A DNA stretch of 11,063 nucleotides, from NCBI GenBank assembly GCA_947631715.1, contig CANRMK010000040.1, positions 1 through 11,063 on the forward strand, written 5' to 3'. The position numbers and the translations under genes were made by a program. The notes below the pieces were generated by a model that saw nothing but the letters and a program-made list of their open reading frames with translations, made no database searches and was not told the origin of the DNA. Positions within the stretch are counted from its first letter, which is position 1. Every line of letters begins with the position of its first letter. This DNA is from an uncultured Acetatifactor sp. (GTDB lineage: Bacteria; Bacillota; Clostridia; Lachnospirales; Lachnospiraceae). This document shows, piece after piece, positions 1 through 5,987 of this stretch.

Positions 1-32
1 GTTCCGGGGTTTTTGACCACTTTTGATAAAGT

Positions 33-428
33 TTAGCGCTTGCTGAACTGCGGAGCGCGACGGGCAGCCTTGAGGCCATACTTCTTTCTCTCTTTCATAC
101 GAGGGTCTCTGGTGAGATATCCCGCTTTCTTCAGAACAGGTCTGAAGTCTGCATCCACCTGGAGCAGGGCCCTTGCAATGCCATGTCTGATCGCACCTGC
201 CTGGCCCGTGTATCCGCCGCCGTGAACATTTACGATCACATCGAATTTCTCCACATTCTCGGTAGCGACCAAAGGCTGGCGGACAATCACTTTCAGAGTC
301 TCCAGTCCAAAATAATCGTCCATGTCTCTCTTATTGATCGTAACATTGCCTTTTCCGGGAACCAGATATACCCTGGCAATGGATTTCTTTCTTCTGCCTG
401 TACCATAGTACTTTTCCGTCTTAGCCAT
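33..428 (-). CDS. rpsI: 30S ribosomal protein S9
   Basis: S9 is a component of the small-subunit head; in the family its basic C-terminal tail reaches toward the P-site tRNA. The 131-residue length matches the bacterial family (about 130). Visible hallmarks are the N-terminal YYGTGRRKKSIARV segment, the central HGGGYTGQAGAIRHGIARAL region (about residues 69-88), and the C-terminal RRAPQFSKR tail. The start is the ATG at 428, preceded on the mRNA by a strong AGGAGG about 8 bases upstream. It lies 21 bases downstream of rplM and is almost certainly co-transcribed with it from the promoter near 1043-1071, the usual L13-S9 pair. It is the last gene in view of this minus-strand unit; the 32 bases after the stop are too few to show its terminator. 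Nothing is odd in the protein. Confidence 0.98.
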   Translation of the reverse strand: MAKTEKYYGTGRRKKSIARVYLVPGKGNVTINKRDMDDYFGLETLKVIVRQPLVATENVEKFDVIVNVHGGGYTGQAGAIRHGIARALLQVDADFRPVLKKAGYLTRDPRMKERKKYGLKAARRAPQFSKR

Positions 429-449
429 GATTTATTTTCCTCCTATCCT

Positions 450-878
450 TTAGAATGTCAGTGTCTCAGGCTTCTGAGCCGCATGCTTGTGGTCAGGTCC
501 TGCATATACAAAAAGCTTTCTGTACATCTGCCTTCCTAAAGGTCCCTTGGGAAGCATGCCCTTGACTGCCAGCTCGACTACCTCTTCAGGCTTCTTTGCC
601 AGCTTCTCTTTCAGAGTCACTTCTTTCATGCCGCCCACGTAATCGGAATGATGATAATAAATCTTCTGATCCAGTTTCCTGCCTGTTACCTTTACTTTTT
701 CTGCGTTCACTACAATCACATAGTCACCTGTGTCCATATGAGGCGTGAAGATCGGCTTATTCTTTCCGCGCAGAACCTTTGCTACTTCAGAAGCAAGACG
801 GCCCAGGGTCTTACCGTCAGCGTCTACTACATACCATTTTCTATCGATTGTAGCTGGACTAGCCATAAATGTCTTCAT
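450..878 (-). CDS. rplM: 50S ribosomal protein L13
   Basis: L13 is an early-assembly large-subunit protein that binds 23S rRNA. The 142-residue length is typical (E. coli L13 is 142). Recognisable blocks are RKWYVVDADGKTLGRLAS near residues 13-30, the FTPHMDTGDYVIVVNAEKV block near 44-62, and the KGMLPKGPLGRQMYRKLFVY segment near 106-125 followed by AGPDHKHAAQKP. The ATG at 878 has a GGAGGG ribosome binding site about 7 bases upstream on the mRNA. It is the first gene of a two-gene unit with rpsI. Upstream lie a structured ~158-base leader and a consensus promoter, so L13-S9 can be transcribed independently of the ecf-truA genes. Confidence 0.98.
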   Translation of the reverse strand: MKTFMASPATIDRKWYVVDADGKTLGRLASEVAKVLRGKNKPIFTPHMDTGDYVIVVNAEKVKVTGRKLDQKIYYHHSDYVGGMKEVTLKEKLAKKPEEVVELAVKGMLPKGPLGRQMYRKLFVYAGPDHKHAAQKPETLTF

Positions 879-1036
879 TATGTTCCCTCCGTATTACTTT
901 GTCACTTTGTTGTCCTGCTGCCCATGCATAAGACAGATGTCCGGCTGTCCGCCGCATTTCTTTCAGAACGGCTTGTTTACTTTATCTCCAACACTTTGCC
1001 GGGGCTTTGGCAAAACGTGTAGAAACATTGTCACAG
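879..1036 (-). promoter_or_regulatory. Structured 5' leader of rplM-rpsI (candidate L13 autoregulatory leader)
   Basis: This is the region between the predicted transcription start (about 1036) and the rplM start codon. A hairpin is visible: TTTGCC at 995-1000 pairs exactly with GGCAAA at 1009-1014, extendable outward by a few pairs with a bulge. A weaker 5-base stem pairs gacag (932-936) with ctgtc (945-949). Known: Firmicutes often carry an L13 leader RNA upstream of rplM through which L13 is thought to control its own synthesis. Assigning this region to that class is inference from position, length and hairpins; I have not matched the consensus. Confidence 0.45.
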
Positions 1037-1042
1037 TCATAT

Positions 1043-1071
1043 ATTTTACTATACCGGCCCGGGCGTGTCAA
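1043..1071 (-). promoter_or_regulatory. Sigma-70/SigA-type promoter for rplM-rpsI
   Basis: Read on the minus strand, a perfect TTGACA -35 (1066-1071) is followed by exactly 17 bases and a TAAAAT -10 (1043-1048, 5 of 6 to consensus). The predicted start is near 1036, giving a ~158-base leader before rplM. It lies downstream of the palindromic element and of truA, so L13-S9 has its own strong promoter. Confidence 0.85.
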
Positions 1072-1092
1072 TAACGAATTCCAAAATTTCCC

Positions 1093-1303
1093 CAAAATCT
1101 GTAACAGTTCAGCCATTCCCCTGCAAGTCACGCCCGGTACTGCCGATGTTCTCCCGGCAGACGCGCTTCCGCTCGGCTCCGCACGTAGCGGACACTAGGC
1201 TCGAAAGTACCTCGCCAAGTGCCGACGTGCTCCAACGGTCTGCCGGGAGAACATCGACAGTACCGGGCTGAATACGACGGAGGGCTGAACTGTTACCAAA
1301 ATC
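1093..1303. repeat. Long imperfect palindromic element (MITE-like) between truA and rplM
   Basis: Nested inverted repeats make up 1101-1296. The outer arms 1101-1114 (GTAACAGTTCAGCC) and 1283-1296 are exact reverse complements. The 30-base inner arms 1133-1162 and 1238-1267 pair with a single mismatch. Near the centre, gcacgt (1181-1186) pairs with acgtgc (1225-1230), and cactaggc (1193-1200) pairs with gccaagtg (1214-1221) with one mismatch, leaving a 13-base loop. A 7-base direct repeat, caaaatc, flanks the palindrome at 1093-1099 and 1297-1303 and resembles a target-site duplication (one extra base, 1100, lies between the left copy and the arm). No believable gene is inside; open frames here are readings through the palindrome. 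It may also act as a transcription terminator for truA, but there is no clear T-tract. It most resembles a non-autonomous mobile repeat; the family is not identified. Confidence 0.8.
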
Positions 1304-1317
1304 CGGGATAAAAGTTT

Positions 1318-2085
1318 TCATTCTGCAAATTCATATTTCACCAATGTCAGTCCCATGGCAGGCGCAGTTGGGCCAGCCATGCTGCGGTTCCCGGCTTCCA
1401 GCACTTCCCTCAGCGATTCCGGCTCCCGCTTCCCCTGCCCCGCTTCCATCAGGGTTCCCACGATGATCCTTACCATATTATAGAGGAAACCACTGCCGCA
1501 GACCCGGATCACCAGATCTGCGCCCTGCTCCTCCACATCCAGCGCATAGATCGTGCGCACGGTGCTTTCCGTCTGAGCCCCCGACTGGCAGAAGCCTGCA
1601 AAGTCATGCTCGCCCACCAGAAGCTCTGCTGCCCGCCGCATCCGTTCCACATCCAGAGGGCGGTAAGTAAAATATGCGTACAGCCGCTTTACAGGCATGG
1701 GGAACTCTGCCCGATAGATTCTGTATTCATATGTCTTGCGGCTTTCGCAATGTCTCGGGTGCCAGTCCAAGGCTGTCTCCTCGGACCGCTGGATCCGGAT
1801 ATCCTCCGGCAGACGCCGATTCAGGGCATATGCAAATTTTTCCGCCGGGATTCGGCTCACCGTATCAAATACCGCAATATTGCCCAACGCATGGACGCCG
1901 GCGTCCGTTCGGCTGGCGCCGATCACGTGGACCGGTTCCCCCAGCAGCTCCTCCAGGCACCGGTCCAGCTCGCTCTCTATGGTAATCCCGTTATTCTGCG
2001 TCTGCCAGCCGTGATAATTCGTTCCGTCATATGCCACAGTCAGACGGATCCTCCTTGTCGCTGCAGCCTGTTTCTGCTCTGTCAT
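1318..2085 (-). CDS. truA: tRNA pseudouridine(38-40) synthase TruA
   Basis: TruA isomerises uridines 38, 39 and 40 in the anticodon arm of many tRNAs to pseudouridine. The 255-residue product starts RRIRLTVAYDGTNYHGWQ (from about residue 11), a family hallmark. The GASRTDAGVHALGN motif carries the catalytic aspartate at about D61. Further family segments are near residues 130-180 and the GSGFLYNMVRIIVGTL block in the C-terminal half. I chose the ATG at 2085 rather than the upstream in-frame GTG at 2220, because the extra 45 residues have no family counterpart and would lie inside ecfT. The chosen start overlaps the ecfT stop by 4 bases (ATGA), which suggests translational coupling; the ribosome binding site by itself is weak. 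The gene ends 15 bases before the palindromic element. This ecfT-truA order is common in Firmicutes. Confidence 0.97.
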   Translation of the reverse strand: MTEQKQAAATRRIRLTVAYDGTNYHGWQTQNNGITIESELDRCLEELLGEPVHVIGASRTDAGVHALGNIAVFDTVSRIPAEKFAYALNRRLPEDIRIQRSEETALDWHPRHCESRKTYEYRIYRAEFPMPVKRLYAYFTYRPLDVERMRRAAELLVGEHDFAGFCQSGAQTESTVRTIYALDVEEQGADLVIRVCGSGFLYNMVRIIVGTLMEAGQGKREPESLREVLEAGNRSMAGPTAPAMGLTLVKYEFAE

Positions 2086-2894
2086 GCCCGGGTCCACACC
2101 AGCCTTCCCAGCGTGATCCCCACCGCCAGATAAAGAACAATACATCCATAGGCGATCCAGTCCCGCTTTCGATACACCAAAGGTTTCATTTTCGTTCTCC
2201 CCTCGCCGCCCCGGTAGCACCGGGATTCCATGGCCAGAGCAAGGTCATTGGCCCGGCGGAAAGCGGAGATGAAAAGCGGCACCAGCAGCGGCACCAGCGC
2301 TTTTGCCCGTTTGAAGATATTTCCGCTCTCAAAATCTGCGCCTCTGGCGATCTGCGCTTTCATAATCTTGTCCGTCTCCTCCAGTAAGATCGGGATAAAC
2401 CGCAGAGCGATAGACATCATCATGGCCACCTCATGCACAGGCACTCTGAAAATCTTAAGCGGCCCCATCATTTTCTCCAGTCCGTCCGTCAGATTGTTAG
2501 GGGTGGTGGTCAGAGTCATGATCGAAGACCCGATGATCAGGATCGTCAGCCTTACTGCCATAGTCACCGCCGTCTGCAGCCCCTCCTTTGTGATCGTCAG
2601 CCGCCAGAATGAAATCAGTTCCGTTCCCGGCGTCAAAAACAGATTGAACCCCACTGTCAGGATTAGCAGAAACAAAATGGCACGCATCCCTTTTACCATA
2701 AATCGAAAAGGCACATGGGACAGCCGGATCACAATCGCCAGAAACAAAATGGCGACGGCATATCCCAACGGATTTTTATAGAAGAACAGGGAGATGATAT
2801 AAAGCAGAGTGCCTCCCAGCTTTACCCGGGGATCCAGCCTGTGGATCACGGATTCCGTTTGATAATATTGTCCTAAAGTAATATCTCTAAGCAT
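2082..2894 (-). CDS. ecfT: ECF transporter transmembrane subunit EcfT
   Basis: EcfT is the membrane scaffold of group II energy-coupling factor transporters; it links the EcfA1/EcfA2 ATPases to interchangeable substrate-binding S components for vitamins and similar micronutrients. The 270 residues show several hydrophobic segments (about 26-60, 69-88, 106-128, 196-212 and 248-265). The two cytoplasmic coupling motifs are visible: QIARGADF with A-R-G at 183-185, and AMESRCYRGGEGRTKM with S-R-C at 224-226, where many homologues have A/S-R-G. The start MLRDITLGQYYQ is typical; the ATG at 2894 has AGGAGC just upstream. An ATG four bases earlier hits a stop after three codons and is not used. It follows ecfA2 by 8 bases and overlaps truA by 4 bases, so it sits inside one transcription unit. 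No S component is in the window. Confidence 0.97.
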   Translation of the reverse strand: MLRDITLGQYYQTESVIHRLDPRVKLGGTLLYIISLFFYKNPLGYAVAILFLAIVIRLSHVPFRFMVKGMRAILFLLILTVGFNLFLTPGTELISFWRLTITKEGLQTAVTMAVRLTILIIGSSIMTLTTTPNNLTDGLEKMMGPLKIFRVPVHEVAMMMSIALRFIPILLEETDKIMKAQIARGADFESGNIFKRAKALVPLLVPLFISAFRRANDLALAMESRCYRGGEGRTKMKPLVYRKRDWIAYGCIVLYLAVGITLGRLVWTRA

Positions 2895-2902
2895 ACATGC
2901 TC

Positions 2903-3775
2903 CTATGACTTCTGCCTTTGCTTTCCTGACCGGCCCAGCGCCTGCATCACCGTATCCGCTGCCTCTTCGATGGTGGTAGCGTCCACATCCACATCCAGGC
3001 CCCTTTCTTTCAGCCGGTGCATCATATAGGTCACCTGAGGCGCCGCCAGCCCCGCTTCCTCCAGTTCCTTATAATGGCGGAACACCTCCCTGGGCGTTCC
3101 GTCATACATGACGCTTCCGCCGTTCATGACCACAATCCGGTCCACATACTCGGCCACATCCTCCATGCTGTGAGACACCAGGAGGATCGTCATGCCTGTG
3201 GAAATCTGGAGATTTTTCACCTGATCCAGAATTTCGTCCCGGCCTTTGGGATCCAGCCCTGCAGTGGGTTCATCCAGCACCAGCACCTCCGGCTTCATGG
3301 CCAGCACTCCCGCAATAGCCGCCCGTCGCTTCTGGCCCCCTGACAGATCGAACGGCGACTGATAAAACAGCTCGTCCGGCAGTCCCACTTTCCGCAGAGC
3401 GTCGTAAGCCCTGAGCTCCACCTCACGCTTGTCCAGTCCCAGATTCTTCGGGCCAAAGCACACATCCGAGAAAACGTCTGTCTCAAAGAGCTGATGCTCC
3501 GGATATTGAAACACCAGCCCCACCCGGCTGCGCAGCTTTTTCATATCAAAGTCCTTGTCATATATGTCCTCTCCGTTGAAATAGATGTGGCCGGATGAAG
3601 CCCTTAGCAGTCCGTTTAAATGCTGTACCAAGGTGGATTTCCCGGAGCCGGTGTGCCCGATAATGCCTACGAACTGTCCGTCCGGAAACTGCAGGCTTAC
3701 ATCTTTCAGCGCCGCCACAGCCAGAGGGGTGTCTTTTCCGTATATATAACTCACATGATCCAAAATGATTGACAT
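2903..3775 (-). CDS. ecfA2: ECF transporter ATP-binding subunit EcfA2
   Basis: One of two ATPase subunits that power the ECF vitamin-transport module. The 290-residue product has a full ABC ATPase set: Walker A GHTGSGKST at about 40-48, Q-loop FQYPEHQ near 89-95, signature LSGGQKRR at 144-151, Walker B VLVLDEPT at 164-171 with the catalytic glutamate E169, and switch histidine H202 in VSHSME. All key residues are intact. I chose the ATG at 3775 (MSIILDHVSYIYG), not the upstream ATG at 3811, because an AAGGGG ribosome binding site sits 7 bases before it and the extra 12 residues are encoded through a small hairpin (3789-3804). It lies between ecfA1 (65-base gap) and ecfT (8-base gap). The C-terminal ~70 residues form the usual EcfA extension after the nucleotide-binding core. 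Confidence 0.97.
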   Translation of the reverse strand: MSIILDHVSYIYGKDTPLAVAALKDVSLQFPDGQFVGIIGHTGSGKSTLVQHLNGLLRASSGHIYFNGEDIYDKDFDMKKLRSRVGLVFQYPEHQLFETDVFSDVCFGPKNLGLDKREVELRAYDALRKVGLPDELFYQSPFDLSGGQKRRAAIAGVLAMKPEVLVLDEPTAGLDPKGRDEILDQVKNLQISTGMTILLVSHSMEDVAEYVDRIVVMNGGSVMYDGTPREVFRHYKELEEAGLAAPQVTYMMHRLKERGLDVDVDATTIEEAADTVMQALGRSGKQRQKS

Positions 3776-3788
3776 ACTTATACCCCTT

Positions 3789-3804
3789 GCGTGCTTTAGC
3801 ACGC
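3789..3804 (-). promoter_or_regulatory. Small perfect hairpin just before the ecfA2 ribosome binding site
   Basis: gcgtgc (3789-3794) and gcacgc (3799-3804) pair exactly around a 4-base loop. On the mRNA this stem ends only two bases upstream of the AAGGGG that serves ecfA2. It could tune translation or processing between ecfA1 and ecfA2. It has no T-tract on the minus strand, so it is not a terminator. Function is inferred. Confidence 0.5.
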
Positions 3805-3840
3805 ATAACAATCAGAATTGGAAAGTTTACTTTTAAACCT

Positions 3841-4689
3841 TTAAACTCTCATAATACAGTCGGCCAGTTCCTCCGCCGTGAGGATCCCATCCGGCAGATC
3901 CAGCCCGCGCTTTTTCAGTTCATATGCCAGCAGCGTCACCTGCGGCACATCCAGTCTCAGCTGCTTCAGCCGTTCCACCTGGGAAAAGATCTCTTTCGGG
4001 GTTCCCTCCATGGCGATTTTTCCCCGGTCCATCACATAGACCCTGTCCGCGTGAATGATCTCTTCCATGTAGTGGGTAATCAGGATCACCGTCACACCCT
4101 CCACCTGGTTCAGCCCCCGCACCGCACGGATCACTTCTTTCCGTCCGCTGGGGTCCAGCATGGCCGTGGGCTCATCCAGAACGATACATTTCGGGTGCAT
4201 TGCCAGCACTCCCGCAATGGAGACTCTCTGCTTCTGGCCTCCGGAAAGCTTATTGGGCGAATACTTGCGGAACTGGTACATCCCCACGGCCCGCAGGCTT
4301 TCCTCTACACGCTCCCAGATCTCCTTCGTTGGAATGCCCATATTCTCCGGCCCGAACCCCACATCCTCCTCCACTACCTGCCCGATGATCTGGTTGTCCG
4401 GATTCTGAAACACCATGCCGGCAGTCTGACGGACATCCCAGACCTTTTCCTCGTCCGAAGTATCCATACCGTCTACCCACACAGTACCCTCTGTGGGATT
4501 TAAGATGGCGTTGATATGCTTGGCCAGAGTAGATTTGCCGGAACCATTGTGCCCCAGGATAGCCACAAATTCCCCCTGGGTCACATCCAGATTTACCTTA
4601 TCCACCGCCGTGGTAATGCCCTCTACATTTCCGTCCTCATCACGCCTGATGTATTCGTATACCAAATCCGATGTTTTGACGATACCCAT
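3841..4689 (-). CDS. ecfA1: ECF transporter ATP-binding subunit EcfA1
   Basis: Partner ATPase of EcfA2 in the ECF transport module. The 282-residue product has Walker A GHNGSGKST at 46-54, Q-loop FQNPDNQI near 94-101, signature LSGGQKQR at 148-155, Walker B CIVLDEPT at 168-175 with E173, and switch histidine H206. The NPDNQ Q-loop and the ATAMLDPSGR-type D-loop region are typical of EcfA1. I chose the ATG at 4689 (MGIVKTSDLVYEY), because it has a GAGGCGG ribosome binding site and because the alternative ATG at 4722 would lie upstream of the predicted transcription start (about 4715). In many Firmicutes this gene directly follows rplQ; here it is separated from rplQ by two plus-strand genes and has its own promoter. 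Confidence 0.97.
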   Translation of the reverse strand: MGIVKTSDLVYEYIRRDEDGNVEGITTAVDKVNLDVTQGEFVAILGHNGSGKSTLAKHINAILNPTEGTVWVDGMDTSDEEKVWDVRQTAGMVFQNPDNQIIGQVVEEDVGFGPENMGIPTKEIWERVEESLRAVGMYQFRKYSPNKLSGGQKQRVSIAGVLAMHPKCIVLDEPTAMLDPSGRKEVIRAVRGLNQVEGVTVILITHYMEEIIHADRVYVMDRGKIAMEGTPKEIFSQVERLKQLRLDVPQVTLLAYELKKRGLDLPDGILTAEELADCIMRV

Positions 4690-4721
4690 ACTGTTCCGCC
4701 TCTTTTTCCCATACTTTCTCA

Positions 4722-4750
4722 ACTATAGCAGATTTGGGAGCCGATTACAA
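4722..4750 (-). promoter_or_regulatory. SigA-type promoter for ecfA1-ecfA2-ecfT-truA
   Basis: On the minus strand TTGTAA (4745-4750, 4 of 6 to the -35 consensus) is followed by 17 bases and TATAGT (4722-4727, 5 of 6 to the -10). The predicted start is near 4715, about 25 bases before the ecfA1 ATG. It makes the ecf-truA genes independent of the rplQ operon, as the intervening plus-strand cassette requires. Confidence 0.75.
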
Positions 4751-4768
4751 CTGTTTCCTCAGCCTTAG

Positions 4769-4800
4769 CTTTGTGGTTTTAACCGGTTTTAACTTTGTGG
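4769..4800. promoter_or_regulatory. Tandem 10-base repeats and palindrome in the divergent intergenic region (candidate operator)
   Basis: GGTTTTAACC (4775-4784) is immediately repeated as GGTTTTAACT (4785-4794), a period of one helical turn. The junction forms the palindrome AACCGGTT (4781-4788). The block is bracketed by two exact copies of CTTTGTGG (4769-4776 and 4793-4800). It lies between the ecfA1 promoter and the glycosyltransferase promoter, a natural place for a regulator. Binding is inference only. Confidence 0.45.
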
Positions 4801-4808
4801 AAAAAAGA

Positions 4809-4840
4809 TTGCTACCGGGACAGGGTCATGGTAATATAAT
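4809..4840 (+). promoter_or_regulatory. Probable promoter for the plus-strand glycosyltransferase
   Basis: A perfect TATAAT lies at 4835-4840. The best -35-like word, TTGCTA (4809-4814), is 20 bases away from it, which is too far. The same TTGCTA is 17 bases from the overlapping TAATAT (4832-4837), which has an upstream TG (4829-4830) as in extended -10 promoters. Either way the start would fall near 4845, about 50 bases before the glycosyltransferase ATG. The exact boxes are uncertain. Confidence 0.5.
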
Positions 4841-4898
4841 GATGTTGTGCCCTATGTATAACATTTTGCGCACTCTGCATTTAGAAAGGATATATCAA

Positions 4899-5936
4899 AT
4901 GCTGAAATTGAGCATAATAGTACCTGTTTATAATATGGCCAGGGACGGTAATCTGGAATACTGCATGAATTCTTTGGTTCGGCAGACCTTGGAGAGTATG
5001 GAAATCATAGCCGTTGATGATGCCTCCACAGATAATTCATTGGAAATTCTTCAAAGGTTTGAATCGGAATATCCCGGAAGAGTCCGGGTAATCGCATCCC
5101 CGGAAAACAGAAAGCAGGGCGGTGCAAAAAACTTAGGCCTGCAGGAGGCGCAGGGACAATATATAGGGTTTATGGACGCAGACGACTGGGCCGTTGAGGA
5201 TCTCTATGAGAAGATGGTCAATCTTGCAATACGCACGGGAGCGGATGCTGTAGGGACAGATCTGAGCAGAGTTTATGAACATACCATGATTCCTGCAGAG
5301 AGGGAGGCATGTAATTTCCCTGATCAGACAGGAATTTTTGACCATGAAACCAGAAAAAGATATTTGCTGCATCCAGGACCGCTTGTCACGAAAATTTATG
5401 CAAGAGAAATATTCCTTGGCAGGGAATTTCGCTTTCCGGAATATATGTTCTACGAGGATAATGCTACTTTTGTTGAGATTGGAATGCGCATAAAGCATTT
5501 TGAACATATACCGGAGGCAAATTTATTCTATTATCAGCATGCAGATTCCACAACACATGGCAGCAGCTTCAAAAAATGCCAGGACCGAATGGAAGCAATG
5601 CGCATTATGATGAAATATGCCAAAGAGAACGGAGCGTTGGATGAGTATCGCGATGTCATAGAATATCATTTCAGCAGCCTCTTTTATCGAAACACTCTGT
5701 TCTCCTACATGCAGAATTTTCACAAGAAAAGCTCTGCTTTTGTGAAACAATTGGGAAACGAAATGATCTCCACATTTCCCAATTTCCGCCAAAACACATA
5801 TTACATTCAAAATACTAATGATTATGAACGAAAATTGATCAATCTGCAGTTGAAATCCACATCTGCATTTATGCTTGTTTACAAATTAAAGCTATTGTCC
5901 AGAAAACTGAAAACCAAAAATGAGGGCCACAAATGA
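4899..5936 (+). CDS. Family 2 glycosyltransferase (GT-A fold)
   Basis: Predicted to transfer a sugar from a nucleotide-sugar to a growing glycan, most likely a surface polysaccharide or wall polymer; donor and acceptor are unknown. The 345-residue product begins LSIIVPVYN (residues 4-12), then D40-D41 in VDDASTDNS, which contacts the nucleotide in this family, and a metal-binding D-x-D at 93-95 in FMDADDW. E186-D187 in FYEDNATF is a candidate catalytic-base region. No transmembrane helix is evident, so it is probably cytoplasmic or membrane-associated through its basic C-terminus (KLKLLSRKLKTK). The ATG at 4899 has AGAAAGGA 8 bases upstream; earlier in-frame starts give no family sequence. 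Base composition is AT-richer than its neighbours: hand counts of 5641-5700 and 5821-5880 give 38% and 32% GC, against 63% for 3241-3300 in ecfA2. This suggests horizontal acquisition. Confidence 0.9.
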   Translation: MLKLSIIVPVYNMARDGNLEYCMNSLVRQTLESMEIIAVDDASTDNSLEILQRFESEYPGRVRVIASPENRKQGGAKNLGLQEAQGQYIGFMDADDWAVEDLYEKMVNLAIRTGADAVGTDLSRVYEHTMIPAEREACNFPDQTGIFDHETRKRYLLHPGPLVTKIYAREIFLGREFRFPEYMFYEDNATFVEIGMRIKHFEHIPEANLFYYQHADSTTHGSSFKKCQDRMEAMRIMMKYAKENGALDEYRDVIEYHFSSLFYRNTLFSYMQNFHKKSSAFVKQLGNEMISTFPNFRQNTYYIQNTNDYERKLINLQLKSTSAFMLVYKLKLLSRKLKTKNEGHK

Positions 5937-5940
5937 AACA

Positions 5941-5961
5941 CAGAGCTGCGTCACCGCTCTG
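5941..5961 (+). other. Hairpin between the glycosyltransferase and the peptidase gene
   Basis: CAGAGC (5941-5946) pairs exactly with GCTCTG (5956-5961) around a 9-base loop, five bases after the glycosyltransferase stop codon. No T-run follows, so a strong terminator is unlikely; read-through into the peptidase gene is possible. It marks the point where base composition switches from AT-rich to GC-rich. Confidence 0.4.
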
Positions 5962-5987
5962 CTAGAGAGAAAAGGCTTGGATTGAAT

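Noticed and set aside
1..32. Possible start of a terminator hairpin after rpsI (aaaaaccccgg on the minus strand)
   Set aside because: The other arm would lie beyond the window edge, so it cannot be supported.
1109..1321. 70-codon open frame overlapping the truA stop by an ATGA
   Set aside because: Most of it reads straight through the nested palindrome, it has no family resemblance, and the opposite strand is equally open; it is a by-product of the repeat.
2086..2220. 45-residue N-terminal extension of TruA from a GTG
   Set aside because: It lies wholly inside the ecfT coding region and does not resemble the TruA family; the ATGA overlap start is more plausible.
3769..4503. 244-codon plus-strand open frame opposite ecfA1
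   Set aside because: Antisense shadow of a complete ABC ATPase gene; His/Pro-rich composition is typical of reverse-strand readings.
4734..4898. Upstream extension of the glycosyltransferase frame
   Set aside because: It contains both promoters and the repeat block, has no family sequence, and the ATG at 4899 has a good ribosome binding site and starts the conserved LSIIVPVYN segment.
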